Shown: positions 46,350 through 58,344 of the stretch, one piece after another | Layout of the letters: each line of letters begins with the position of its first letter | Position numbering within the stretch: the first letter of the stretch is position 1 | NCBI RefSeq assembly: GCF_010389155.1 | Contig: NC_057768.1 | Span: 46,975,633 to 47,039,632 of the forward strand | DNA: 64,000 nucleotides | Direction of reading: 5' to 3' | Source: Erigeron canadensis | Lineage: Eukaryota; Streptophyta; Magnoliopsida; Asterales; Asteraceae | Made by a program: the position numbers and the translations under genes | The notes under the pieces: model-generated | What the model was told of the DNA's origin: nothing | Databases searched by the model: none | What the model saw: only the letters and a program-made list of their open reading frames with translations

Positions 46350-46969
46350 AAATTGATTATAGGTTATCTAAATTAGTACGGAGTAATACAAATTGGTTGA
46401 CTTATCTAGAATTATAATCGAACCATATTAACTTAGTTAATAAATTGATCGACTTATTTAAAATTTTAATTTAATCACATGTTTAAAATCTTAATTTAAT
46501 GAAATCGAGAGTTGTGATTGGTTAATTGAAGTTAGGTCAGTTTCCTTTTAGTATATACTAGATTTTGGATTTACCTTAAATTTTTATAACCACATCAAAA
46601 TCGGAACTTATAAGCATAATTGATGATGACAAATAACCTTGTGATTTCGGATCGTAAACTCAAAATTTTGATGTCTTCATGTTAATAACTTATTATAATT
46701 AATATAAATAATAGTATTTGAAGAATTGAGAAAGGAAAATATATAATCTATTAATGAGAAAACGATCAATTAAATAACGTTATAATATCTTTTGTATTAA
46801 TAAGCCAAGAGTTGGAGTTTAAGTTTAATTTTAATAAGAAAATTGAATTTTTATACAACTAAAAAAGCTAATTTAACAAAATAAATTAATTAAAAAGACA
46901 CATACGATTAAGTATTACGCCACGTGTCGTTTCAAAAATATGACAATCCTGTTTTAGTTTATTAGTAGA

Positions 46970-47688
46970 TGTGGTATTTTTATCGTTACTTAAGGGTTGG
47001 TGTTTGGTACTATATATTGTGTTGTCAGTAATTAATCAATGAGTTAAGTTAACTTCATGGTTGAATTAAAGCCCATACATACATAATTGTAAAGATCCCC
47101 CATTACACTCAATAATAAGCACAATGCTACTGTATATACAATGGATCGTTGAGGCCATAGCTTGAAGAAGAGTCGTTGACAATGACAACACATGATTGTT
47201 TTTGGTTGTTTCATTTGGTGGATAATTAATCATATCTCTCCATTATTTTTATTTAAAAATGAACGAAAAAGACTCAACGTTTGTCTTCAATATCCATTAA
47301 TGAAATAATGTTAACAAGAACAAACAATAATTATGAGTTCGACATACCATGAATAATATTCTAATATCATTACAATTTACAAAGCAATTGTTCTAAAATC
47401 AAATCAACTAGTCACAATATATATGTAATTTATCAATTGGCCAGTAGCTAGCTTATTTCTTTTTTCTTTCAGAAAGAGAAATGTAACAAATATACTCCGT
47501 ATGTATATCTTATCTTCTTTCAACTAACTATTAGACCATAGAACCAATATAAAAAGTCGTTGGTTGCTCCGGCTAGTAGGAAATATTTATTCGATGTACA
47601 TGTATCGCGCGAGCATTATGTCAAAAACTTAACTTACTTTAAAGTGAACTGTACTATCTAATTGAAAATCTATTAAGTCTAATTTACA
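46970..47688. other. Intergenic, no gene seen
   Basis: AT-rich, nothing recognised. Confidence 0.5.
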
Positions 47689-47891
47689 CTAGCATGGTAT
47701 CCGCGCATTGCACAGTGGGGATACCATTAATAGGTCAAATGAAAGAAAGAGATGGATATTGAAAAAGAGTTGCGTGTATATGAATAACTACAAATAAAAA
47801 AGAAAGAATTTTCTTGTAGAGGGTAATTTAGACATTTCTCCTCATGTAACTTTCAGCAAAGGAGGCTATTCTTTTTATTATGTAATATAGA
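47689..47891 (-). mobile_element. Complete 203-bp mini-Helitron
   Basis: Minus strand: 5' TCTATATTACATAATAAAAA at 47891 after an A, 3' end with the strong hairpin GGTATCC...GGATACC (47695..47724) and CTAG at 47692..47689 followed by T. Far too small to code; a minimal non-autonomous element. Confidence 0.68.
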
Positions 47892-47999
47892 TTAAGTAAA
47901 GTAAGATTAAATACAATATGCATGTAGCTAGAATATATAATACTAACAGTGAAAACAATTTTTACTATTTTGGCTTAATGAGAGAATCAAATGAGAGCA

Positions 48000-48358
48000 A
48001 TCTTAAAATAAGAACACTTAAAAACTAATTTTTATGCATTAAAAGTCCATAAAACCAACATAGTATATAAATAATTATCATTATTTAAGTGTTTAACAAC
48101 ACATTGGTCTGTCAAAATCGAGAAAATCATGTTTTTTGTTTTGTGCATCCATCTTGGATGCATATTTATCAAAATGATACATCCAACAAAAAACGTGAAT
48201 TTTTTTTAATTTTGACGGATCAATGTATTGTTAAACACTTAAATAATGATAATTAGTTATGCACTATGTTAGTTTTATGGACTTTTAATGCATCAAAATG
48301 ATGTTTTTAAGTGTTCTCATCGTTCTTATTTTAAGACTGTTCTTACCAGAGTGTTGCC
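48000..48358. mobile_element. Fold-back MITE, copy B
   Basis: Same family as 26818..27185. The right end is complete (TTCTTACCAGAGTGTTGCC); the left end starts inside the terminus at TCTTAAAATAAGAAC. The halves pair around GATGCATATTTATCAAAATG. Confidence 0.72.
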
Positions 48359-48825
48359 TTTAGCTTAGATGTGTGTGTATATATATATTGAAAAGTTATT
48401 TCAGGAATCCCTAAAATGTCAGGAACTTTTAGGAACTTCCCAAATCAAGCTCAACTAATGATTATTTTTTACATGATGATTGTTTTTTGAATAATATATG
48501 TATAATTTTGAATTTACAATTATGTAAAGACATGGATTATCACCCGTTATACAATTATATGGAGATATGGATTATTGATCACATGTGCACGAATATTACT
48601 ATGATCACATGTATGCAAGTCGATCATATGTATGCAAGTTTTTTTGTAAATAATTCTTTCATGAGATAGATTGTGATCAAATGTACATAGATAGTTATAT
48701 GAACATGTGTAAACAATTATATGGTCATATGATCATGTGTAAGTAATCATATAGTAAATAATTTTAATTAAAGAAGGTTTCTAAAAGTTCCTGCTTTTTT
48801 AGGGGTTATTAAAATAACTTTACCC
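48359..48825. other. Intergenic with GATCACATG-type short repeats
   Basis: Words such as GATCACATGTATGCAAG and ATATGGTCATATGATCATGTG recur between 48570 and 48760. The 60-residue frame over it is a by-product. Confidence 0.4.

Positions 48826-48868
<43 letters not shown>
48826..48868. repeat. (TA)n(TG)n compound microsatellite
   Basis: TA units followed by about 14 TG units, directly left of fold-back MITE copy C. Confidence 0.9.
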
Positions 48869-48870
<2 letters not shown>

Positions 48871-49189
48871 TAACATTCCGGTAAAACACTCTTAAAATAA
48901 GAACGGTGAGAACACTTAAAAACTTCATTTTGATGCATTCACTACTAGAAAAATAGCCTTTAATGACACCTAAATTATGACACACGCATTTTAATGACAA
49001 GCAAAACCGTGTGTCATAAAAATACTGTCATAATTTGTAAAATCTGAAGGGTTTATGACACCCATTTTTTAGTGTCATAAAAAAGGTAGTGTAACACGGG
49101 ATACACTTTCTTTGCGCGTCATCTCTGGGTGTCGTCTTATAATTTTGTTACAAATATATAAAAGCTGTAGTTACAAAAAAAAACCCAAA

Positions 49190-49430
49190 CAAAAGCCCTA
49201 AGTCTACACAAAATCCCCAAAATCCAAAACAATCTCTTCTTCTCAAATCTCGATCAGAGACTTAGATCCAGCTCTCTCTTTCATCTCTCGTCGTTATCTC
49301 GCCGTCACCGTTGTTCACCATTGCCGGAAATAATGGCAGCACCTCAACACCACTGTCGTCTCGCGATCTGTACAGAAAAAATTGGTCTTTCAGTTCTGTT
49401 CGTTTCATCAACAGATCTGTAACTCTGTAA
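49190..49430 (+). pseudogene. Leader/first-exon-like segment inside the CACTA element
   Basis: Pyrimidine-rich, GC-richer sequence typical of a plant 5' leader (repeated CTCTCTTTCATCTCTCG-like text), a short ORF from ATG 49333 to TAA 49422 (29 codons, MAAPQHHCRLAICTEKIG...), then a canonical donor CT|GTAAGT at 49425 and a T-rich intron-like stretch. This is the structure of a gene's promoter-proximal end carried by the element. Source gene unknown. Confidence 0.45.
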
Positions 49431-50700
49431 GTGTTTCAATTTCGTTCAATTTGTTGATTTTTAGTTTAATTTCGTGATTAATTTTGCTTTTAATTTTGTG
49501 TTTATTGGTTTGATTTTATTAATTTTGGATCTGTACGTGTTTCTCTCTTTTATGTGTATATACAATATATATGTGTAGCTGGTAGGTTTTTCATACAATA
49601 TATGTATATAATATGTATATATGCAAGTCGTTTCGTTTCAAAAATAAAATTATAAGCTCAATTTATCAAAATGATTTGTGTATTGTTGTTAAAAAAACAC
49701 GGTAACAAACCACGATGAATAGCAATGGGTGTTTATATCATGCAGGTTGATAAATTAAAATTACTATCGGAATCCCTTCTTAGCTCAGCATCTAAAACCG
49801 AAAAGCGCATATCTGTTTATATCATCTCTTTCTCTTTGTATTTAGTTATGTGTGTCATATATCTCATCTATACAAATTTCTTTGGGTTTGGTTTCATTAT
49901 GTCTTTAAACCTGTAAATACATCTACTTTGATTGTGTTTTCAGACAGCAGAAAGAAGAAGCCGGCTTCTATATCTGTTTCTGTACGAATTATGTGAAATT
50001 AGTGTTGTCTAGATCGTGAACTGATGCGAGATTTCAGATTGATTGATTCACGATAACTTAACCGATATGTTTTGAGATATCGGCAGCCTTACTCCTACGT
50101 AGTGCATAACTGTATCGGGTAATCTCTATATCTCTATTCTTTATTTTGCTAGTAACTTGAGCTAAAGATTAGTGCCTTCATTGTATGCACCTTTTTTGAG
50201 TTGGGAGTACGTTAATGTACTTGGCTTTTCTTAATTATCTTTTGGTTATGTTATGGTTTGTGATGAACCGATGATGCATTTCATTTGCATGTATCACTAG
50301 AAGATGAAACAATGCTAAAATATTGCCATAGCGCTCGGTAAAGATTAAGTGTTTGTGTTTCAGCACTTGATGTCATACCTTTTTTTTTTTCGGGTATTAA
50401 TCGTCTTAAAATGTTCATAGAGAATTGGTGACAACCTATTGATACATGCTTTGTGGATGTGTTCATGCTTAGTGGTGGACTGTTGCCTACTTTGTGTTTT
50501 TCTATAGGTTTTAATATTGTTTCCCATTTTGACATGCCCATTCAAACTCTAACCAATATTGTTCTGTAATGACCAAACTTGCCCATTTTGGCACCTCTAT
50601 ATGTGGGTGTATTCATATGGGATTTTACAGGACTATGACTTTCTATAATAGAGTATAATACGAATATACGTTAATCAACAATTGTTGTGTTTAATCTCTC

Positions 50701-51963
50701 AGATTATCACAAGCAGTACATGGAGGAGCATTCATTTTTGAGTAATATAATGATGAATCTTCGTTCCACCTGGAAGTATGTATTCAGTTATGTTATTTTA
50801 AAGTTGTTTTATTATATCTGTATCTATATTCTATATTATATTTAGGGCTTTTGTATGGCTTTTGGTGGCTATGAATATATTGATACGCATAACAATATAT
50901 TTCGAATTATGATACATGTATAGTAGACGATCTGGAAGTAGGATAGTGCAGTGACGAAATGTAACAACGTACCTCTAGAATATAATAATTTTGTTATATT
51001 GTGAACTTTTTTTGTGTGATGTAGTTGGAGGTTCTGATGAGGAGGGGATGCAAGCCAGACCAGTTTATGTTGCCGCTATTGATTTGGCATGTAAGTTTTG
51101 GTTTTTACGTTGTGCAATTTATTTAATAACTCCACTATATGTGTCAAACGGGCGTAAAATGTGTGTAAGATACACGAGGTTACCATCTTTGTGTAGTTGA
51201 TAAGTATTTGTTTACTCTCTTACAGCCTCTGAAGAGTTTTTAGAACTTACAAAAAGTGGTTTGTTAGCGGCGTTGGAAGGTTGGTAGTTTGAAAATGTTG
51301 TTATAAAGAGTTAATTGCATAGATGCTTTATATGTGTGCTGAATGACGAAATGTCAAAATGTGTTCCTGTACCCAAATACTGATGATTCAACACTTCCTC
51401 AGGACATGTAAGTAACACATACTTGATAAGGTTTGAAGTAAAGTATGGATGATAAATCAAAAACTTGTTTGTTGCTGGTGCATCTTTTCTCATTAAGGTT
51501 ACTCAAAAATTTGACATCTTAGCTATACGTGGAGTTTATACAAGTTTAATTACTTCTTTTTCAGGTATCGTATCTTAAGCCACCCATATGTCTTTAATTG
51601 TCTCGTGCGTTTGAGGACATCCTCTGAATTCAAACCTGGAAATTCTGTGAGTTGCTATCCATTCTATTCACAACATTCTGCTTCCATCACGCTTCTAATA
51701 CATATGTTATTTGTCTGCAGTATGGTCATTTCTTCCCTGAACCACAGTATGAAAATGTCCAGCATGTTATTTGATGAAGCCAGGAGGAAGTTGAAAGCAA
51801 CAGAACTTCAAGCCAAAATGACGAAGTTGTGGCTTTGGACAAACTATGTACCTCAAGCTACCAATCCAATGGCAATTTCAGACAAGCTACCAATTCAACG
51901 GCAAGCTTTCCATCAGGGTAAGCACATTGCTATCGTTGCCAAGAAACTCAAGGGAAGCCCGTG
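50701..51963 (+). pseudogene. Exon-like gene fragments inside the CACTA element
   Basis: Several short stretches look like exons with GT-AG borders: 50701..50776 (QYMEEHSFLSNIMMNLRSTW, donor GTATGT), about 51026..51091 (GSDEEGMQARPVYVAAIDLA, donor GTAAGT), 51226..51281 (SEEFLELTKSGLLAALEG), 51565..51648 (YRILSHPYVFNCLVRLRTSS, donor GTGAGT) and from 51721 (YGHFFPEPQYENVQHVI, then two stop codons, then SQEEVESNRTSSQNDEVV in the same frame). The in-frame stops show the gene is not intact. I cannot name the source gene; it is either captured host sequence or a decayed transposon gene. Confidence 0.45.
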
Positions 51964-52620
51964 ATGTGCATCTAACTCACTGAAACAATGTCAAGCTAGA
52001 TACAATTAGGTTACCTTTTACTAACTTGTGGTTGTATGAAACACATTGTTTTGATATATATGAAATTCGCTCTTTTGCTATTCATTTATTTATTTGTATT
52101 ATTAGATTAACTGTTATTTAATGTGTAAATATTAGTAATTTTATAAAAAAATATATTTTTAAAAATTTTTTTAACCATGACACGCAAAAAAGGTGTCATA
52201 AAATAGTATCATAAAAGTGTGTCATTAAAGGGTGTCATAAAAGCGTGTCATAAATTCATGATGCGCGAAATACGTGTCATAAAGCTTTATGACGGGTCGA
52301 TTTATGACACCAAAAAGCGTGTCATCTGACCCCTTTTATGACACGCAATCGGTGTCATTAAAGGCTATTTTTCTAGTAGTGATTAAAGTTCATAATACTA
52401 ACATAGTGCATAACTAATTATCATTATTTAAGTGTTTAACAACACATTGATCCGTCAAAATAGAACAAATCACGTTTTTTGTTGGATGCATCATTTTGAT
52501 GAATATGTATCCAAGATTGATGCACAAAACAAAAAACATTATTTTCTCGATTTTGACAGACTAGCATGTTGTTAAACATTTAAATAATGATAGTAAATTA
52601 TTTATACACTATATTAGTAA

Positions 52621-53462
52621 ATTAAAGTAGGTAATTGATGTAAATGAGACTGTATGTATTTCAATGGTTAAGGATATAAAAATGTTGTATAAAACTAGAG
52701 ATATGAGAAAAATGTATTAATTTATTAGTTATTTCTTATATCATATCCTAAAAGTGTAGCTTTTAAACATGATGTCTATTATTTTAGTATAGATATGTGT
52801 GTGTTGTGTTTTTTCAAAAATGAGTGATATAAAACAAGAAAAGAAGTTATAGGTGATGATAAGATAAAGAGTGGATTAAAGCCGTTCGTACTGTCGAGAT
52901 AATCTTGTGGCAAAAAAGGTGAAGAAAGTGATTACTAATTATACAGGCAGCTCGTTCATGTGTGTTGGTAAGCATACTTACGCCCCACCCTCGTCAATAA
53001 TGCCTATGTATGTCTAACACAGCCAAAGTAGCCCCCCACACATATACACACACATTCACATTCACCTTTACATTCACACACAAGTTTAGTATATATGTAC
53101 GTTATCTTCTTTGCAAACAGATAAAACCCAATAAAATCTTAGTGTATCTTCGTCGTCTATAAGGAACGCCGTGTGACATAGGGCATCCAAACACATGGCC
53201 ATGCTTCAAAATATATAAGACCATGTCACCGTTAATGTGTATTATAATTTACAATTTATAGAAACCAAAACAAATTTATAGAATTAATAAGTTAATAATT
53301 ACATGAGTAAACAGGTGAGGATTTCCTTGGTTTACGTTTATGTAAAACAAAAAGAAACAACAACAATTTTTCTAGTCACTCTCAATACATTATCTAGATA
53401 GTGCTTTATAAACACTTCAAAAAGATATCACAAAACGTATGTAATAGATAATGAAAGTAGCA
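52621..53462. other. Intergenic, no gene seen
   Basis: Mixed AT-rich sequence with a CA-rich patch (CACACATTCACATTCACC near 53050). No gene. Confidence 0.5.
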
Positions 53463-53657
53463 TAGTTGGATTAAGTGATTAACACTGTTGCTTAAATCGA
53501 TGGTTCAATTCTCACTTCATTTAAAGGCTGGATGTTCTTTTCATACATTTAGATAGTTATTGGAAACAGCCTTCTACCTAGGTAGAGATAAGGTTATCTG
53601 CATCTCAACCTCCCACATACACCGTCGAATTATTGGGACTCAATTGGCTGTTACATT
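53463..53657 (+). mobile_element. SINE, same family as 27196..27428
   Basis: A-box-like GGATTAAGTGATTAACAC near 53468, B-box-like GGTTCAATTCTC near 53503, and the family's 3' body (GCATCTCAACCTCCCACATA, CACCGTCGAATTATTGGGAC). Target duplication not found; older copy. Confidence 0.6.
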
Positions 53658-54274
53658 TACATTTAATGTGATACAAAGAAAAAGTTCATGTGATAATTAT
53701 TTAAATTGAAAAAAAACATGAAATTTTTTTAATTCTAACTATCTAGCTAACTCAATACATTTATATGTTAATAGTATATGTGCACAAATTTATTCATATA
53801 TGAATAATATATGAATAGATGAAGCTATATGTCATTTACAGATGATTTAATAATACATAGTTAATAAAATTTTTCAAGTTTCTCTTAAAAAGAAAAATTT
53901 TCACAACAACCTTGTCACGTAATACAAATTATACTATTTAATCTTAGTATTAATTGAAACAAATATACGTATACTTTTCAATGGACCAACAAAAGATTGT
54001 TGTTAACTAAAAGTAATGTTCCTTTATCTAAAAGTAATCAATCAGCACCGAATAGTTTAATAGTAGGAGGTTAAACATATTTGTGGGTGCTCACAGATAA
54101 TTAATTTCTAAATATGTTGTGTTTGGACTAGTTTTCCCACCAGATTACCAGGTGATAGGGCTTTTTCATCTAGAGTTTGAATTATGGATAATATTTTGTG
54201 AGAGTTCTTTAATGCAGATCTGATTAAAACAATATATGTAATACCTTTTGATTTTTATAAAAAAATTACACCTT
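53658..54274. other. Intergenic, no gene seen
   Basis: AT-rich; nothing recognised. Confidence 0.5.
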
Positions 54275-54681
54275 TCATAAGTTTAACCTTTCTTGCCTAA
54301 AACATTTCTACAGTTTATCACATTTGACTTTGTCATAATTTACTACTCTATTCGTCTTAATAAATGTGTCATGTTTTGAATTTTTAAAGTCTTCTTATTT
54401 TATTAATATTGACCTTAAATATTTTAATTTGTGGTATGTAATATTTGATATAAATTATACCAAAGAAATTATACATTTAGAACTCAATCAGTTCATATAT
54501 ATAATTTTTATCGAATATTATATAACACAAATCAAAATATTTAAGGTTAAAGTTTATAAAATAAGACTTTAAAATTCAAAACAAAACGCATTTTATGAGA
54601 CGGATGGAATAATAAATTATGCCAAAGTCAAATGGGATGAACCGTAGAAATGTTTTAGGCAAGAAAGGTTAATTTTATGAG
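54275..54681. mobile_element. Outer MITE split by a Stowaway
   Basis: About 65-bp inverted arms: left TTAACCTTTCTTGCCTAAAA... to CATAATTTA, and right the inverse (TAAATTATGCCAAAGTCAAA...GGCAAGAAAGGTTAA) with a few mismatches. The only thing between the arms is the Stowaway at 54343..54612, so the original element was a short palindrome of about 135 bp. Superfamily unassigned. Confidence 0.78.
54343..54612. mobile_element. Stowaway-type MITE nested in another MITE
   Basis: Ends CTACTCTATTCGTCTTA and (reverse) TTATTCCATCCGTCTCA are inverted and match the Stowaway/mariner terminus pattern. TA dinucleotides at 54341..54342 and 54613..54614 are the expected target duplication. Subterminal inverted repeats continue (TTTTGAATTTTTAAAGTCTT against the same word on the other arm). 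The 68-residue frame across it is not a gene. Confidence 0.8.
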
Positions 54682-56830
54682 ATAGCTGTTAAAATTGTGA
54701 TTGTAATAATATAATAATAATTCGTGTACATTTTACCATCTTCCATAAAACATTACCATAAATTTTATTTTTTATGAATGTTAAAAAAAAAAAAATTAAA
54801 AAAATTGTTAGGTTAATTTAACAATATAAATTAAAATGTTAAAATTCGAAAGCAAAATAAAAAGAAAAATAATACGAAGAGGATGGGAACAACGGGTATA
54901 GTTTGCGTTGATTCCAATATATAGATGGAGATAAAAATATAATTTGTAAGGATTCATGACGTCTCTATCGTCATTAAGGTTTCTGTCATTTTGTGATATT
55001 CCTTTGTTGACATGCATACTTTGTCACTCTCGAAGAGTGGACCCTATATATACATGTTGTTTTTTTTTTTTTTTTTTTTTTCCTTTTTATGTTCTTTTTT
55101 TTTTTTTGTCATGTCTCGTCACTCATATGTATCTTTATAGTTGTTGTTGATTTTTTAATAAAAAATAATAAATCTTTTAAACCAAATAGCGTAATAATCT
55201 TTTTAAAATATTAAAAAAAAGTGACTTGTGGTATTTAGTAATTAGTTTTTTTTTCTAATTTTGTCTCCTGATTTTTTATATGTCATTATCTTATAATTAA
55301 AATGATTATTAAGTTGTTTGATTAAAAAGATTAATTATTTACCAAAAATAGATAAAAGAAAGTTAGACTTAAAGATATGTAATCGTGTTTGGTTTATAAT
55401 TTCTTAATTAAATATATATTATTATATTATATATATTATATATTAATAGATAAAGTTAGATCGATCTAAATATATGTGATTATGTTTAATTAATTTATAT
55501 ATTTTGATGAAATATGATTGAAAGTGCAATTGATTTTCTATTCATAAAAATGTTTGATTGCTTAGAATAAATAAATTTCATTTCGCATTCAATAGAATTT
55601 TCAATTTGTGAAGTTAAAAGCTTTTCATTCCATCATCATTTGAATCTTCAAAAGGAAAAGAACATTACCATAAATTTTATTTTTTTAAAATCTAATTTCT
55701 TTAAAAGATTTCATTTAATTCACAAAACATTTTATGAATCAAACACAAATTAATATTGTTTTGCTACACAATCAATTAGATATTGGAATATTTCAGTAAT
55801 AATTTAAAAACATACCTTACATCAAATCATTAGTTTATTAGATACACCTATTAAAAACGTAAATTAATATCAATCTATTTGTATTTATAATTTTTTATGT
55901 ATACTAAAAGACAACTAATCTGACCTTAATTAACCAATCATAACTCTCAATTTAATTTTCTAATTTATCTAAATAAGCATGTGTCATAAAAGAATTTACA
56001 CTTTTGTTTTCCATCATCAATTTACACTTTAAACTTTAATAATTTTAATGAAATAAAATATAAAAAATATAAAACTCATGTTTATTCCAAATACCCAACT
56101 AATTAAATAATTTTAAAAAATATCTTTATAATAATTAAAGAAAACCAAGTTTGTTTACAGTTAGTCTTTATCCAACAATAATTATAACTTATTCAAGTTA
56201 TTTTAATTATAACTTATCTTATTATCAATGATTATATATGAAAAACATAATATATCTAACTGATAACAACTATATAATCGAAAACTTGTATGAAAAACAA
56301 ATAACACAACAAGTTTCTTTAATTATATTGTTAAGAACACAGTTACAACATGTTGCTTTGACATGATATAAATGATATAGATAGACGAACAAGTTAAACT
56401 CTTTTGTCAATGTTTACATTATGCTAGTTTGATTTTTAATTTACAGGTTTATTTTGTCATAGTTTTAATTACAATATTCTTTATATTTGAATAATCTGGT
56501 TGGTTTTTCAAACTTTTTTTGAATTACATATATTTAATTTTATTTTCAATATGTCATAAACAATCCATGTATATGACACGGTTCTAAATCTAATTCAAAT
56601 TATGTACGTAAACAGGTACGAATAAATTTAAAGGTCAACATTAAAAATTAAAAATAAAAAGAGTTTACACACTAATTAATAATTATGTTGAATATTAATA
56701 TATATGTATGCATTTTTAAGTTTTCGTTTTAGTGAATTTTTTGAACTAGCTTGCTTTGTGTGAAGAGTTGTTTTTCACTATTTTTCTTTCATATTTAATA
56801 TAAAAACTTTTATTTAATTTGTTCGCAACT
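54682..56830. other. Intergenic, no gene seen
   Basis: Very AT-rich with a poly-T tract at about 55060..55081. No ORF with protein-like composition and no clear transposon ends. Confidence 0.5.
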
Positions 56831-57008
56831 TAGACGATCTGTATATCTTGAGTTTGGAAGAATTTGACAAAGATTTGAAAAGATTGAAAGTTGACTTTTG
56901 CGACCCGACTAGATTGCACAAACTTAGAGATGTATCTTGCGACTTAATCAAAGATTCAAAAATGATGCAAACTCAGTGTCTCAGTGGCGTATATGACTAC
57001 CAACTTTG
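56831..57008 (+). pseudogene. Unidentified coding-like fragment
   Basis: A 58-codon open stretch with balanced codon composition in very AT-rich surroundings: LDDLYILSLEEFDKDLKRLK, then VDFCDPTRLHKLRDVSCDLI, ending at TGA 57006..57008. It has no ATG start in place and no recognisable domain. Likely an exon remnant of a gene or of a transposon gag-like gene. Confidence 0.25.
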
Positions 57009-58310
57009 ATAAAAATTGCGGCTTACGTTCATCCATATATATATATATATATAAATATATATATTATTGTTCAGGCCCGTCCAATAAATGGGTAGTCTCA
57101 AAACATATTAATCAAAACTGAAAATTTGGAATTCAAATATATTAAATAGATATACCGAAATCAAATTGGAAATTTGTTAACTGAATAGTCATTCCATCGG
57201 TCAAAATACTCCTAAAATTATCTGTCCATTCACCATTGACCGAGCCATGATGTATGATAGTGCCCTGCAAATAGCAAAAAAAACATGAAAAAAACTAGTA
57301 AGTTTTGTTAGTGTGTTTCTATGTATTTAATCCAATTTTAAAAAATAAACTCCAAACAAATTAACTATAAGAATCGAATAAATATCATTGCATACAGAAC
57401 CAGAAAATTATTTCAGTGCCTGATTGCGGCTTACGTTCATCTATATATATATATTCTTTTATATGTATAGACGGAGATATACATATTTACTATATCCATA
57501 TTAAGTTTTGTTGAGATATTCAACAATAGAACTCGTCTTTATCCAAAGGTAAAGAGTCTCCGTCCAAACGAGGAAAGAACAGGCCACGAAAGTGTAAGAA
57601 ATTATAACCATATTAAAAGTATTGTAGACTAAGGCCTTTCCTAGTAGTAGTCCTCCCCATGCGTCCCAAGACCTAGGACTCCAGACGTTGTAGGCAGTGA
57701 GCGTCCAAACCAAAGCGCCTTTCAATTCAGTCCTCTTGTGGACTCCTCCAGACGCTCCTTGTGGGTCCCTTTAAATGGTTTAAAAAAAAAGTTGTTTTCT
57801 TCCTATTTTCAAATGGTAAATTAATAGATGATGTGGCGAAAAAGTTGCAGAAAGCTTGTCTTATAGACAGGGAGAGTTTTGAGTGGTGTGATACTGACAT
57901 GGCAGTGAAGAAGTTCTGAAAACGAAGTCTTTATAAGGTAGAGATGATAGAGGTACAACATGGTTCACCTTAGAACAAAACATAGCAATAAATACAGTAA
58001 ACATAACCACATGCATAAATTAACACTAAATAAGAATGGTATTATGCAAGCTTACATGTAGATATTAACGACGAAATTCAATGGTCCGATAAGTATAGTA
58101 ACAGGTGCTAACCTACGATACGTTGTAGTTAGGGGAAAATATGATGCGGATACGAGTCAAAGAGATGGCAGGTTATGTTGATAACTGATCCAAGGAAGGG
58201 TTAAGGGGACAATCACTTTTAACATGTGCCTGCTTACCTCCTGCATGTCTGCATCACTGGCTTTGCCTCAATACCTACCCTGCACACTCATCAGTCATAC
58301 CCAATCTTTA

Positions 58311-58344
<34 letters not shown>

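Larger units (their letters stand above)
45245..46969 (-). mobile_element. Non-autonomous Helitron
   Basis: Minus strand: 5' TCTACTAATAAACTAAAACA at 46969 after an A; 3' hairpin with GTGT/ACAC stem (45257..45274) and CTAG at 45248..45245 followed by T. The 5' end matches 36310..38585. A SINE (45712..45937) and an 83-bp tandem duplication lie inside. No Rep/helicase ORF. Confidence 0.65.
48940..52381. mobile_element. Non-autonomous CACTA (En/Spm-type) element
   Basis: 3442 bp. Perfect 31-bp terminal inverted repeats begin CACTACTAGAAAAATAGCCT. The 3-bp target duplication ATT is at 48937..48939 and 52382..52384. Subterminal regions (48960..49090 and 52170..52360) are packed with GTGTCATAAA / TTTATGACAC words, the usual transposase-binding arrangement. 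No transposase ORF of the TNP2 type is present. The interior instead contains leader-like and exon-like gene pieces (see separate entries). Mobilisation would need an autonomous relative. Confidence 0.92.
48869..52620. mobile_element. Fold-back MITE copy C, split by a CACTA element
   Basis: Left part 48869..48939 (GGTAACATTCCGGTAAAACA start) and right part from 52382 join at GATGCATT|AAAG exactly as in the uninterrupted copies. The right terminus beyond about 52600 is lost. The MITE is therefore older than the CACTA insertion. Confidence 0.75.

Noticed and set aside
57501..57725. 74-residue open frame rich in Trp
   Set aside because: It lies across a GC-richer repeat-like patch, has no domain and no promoter context.
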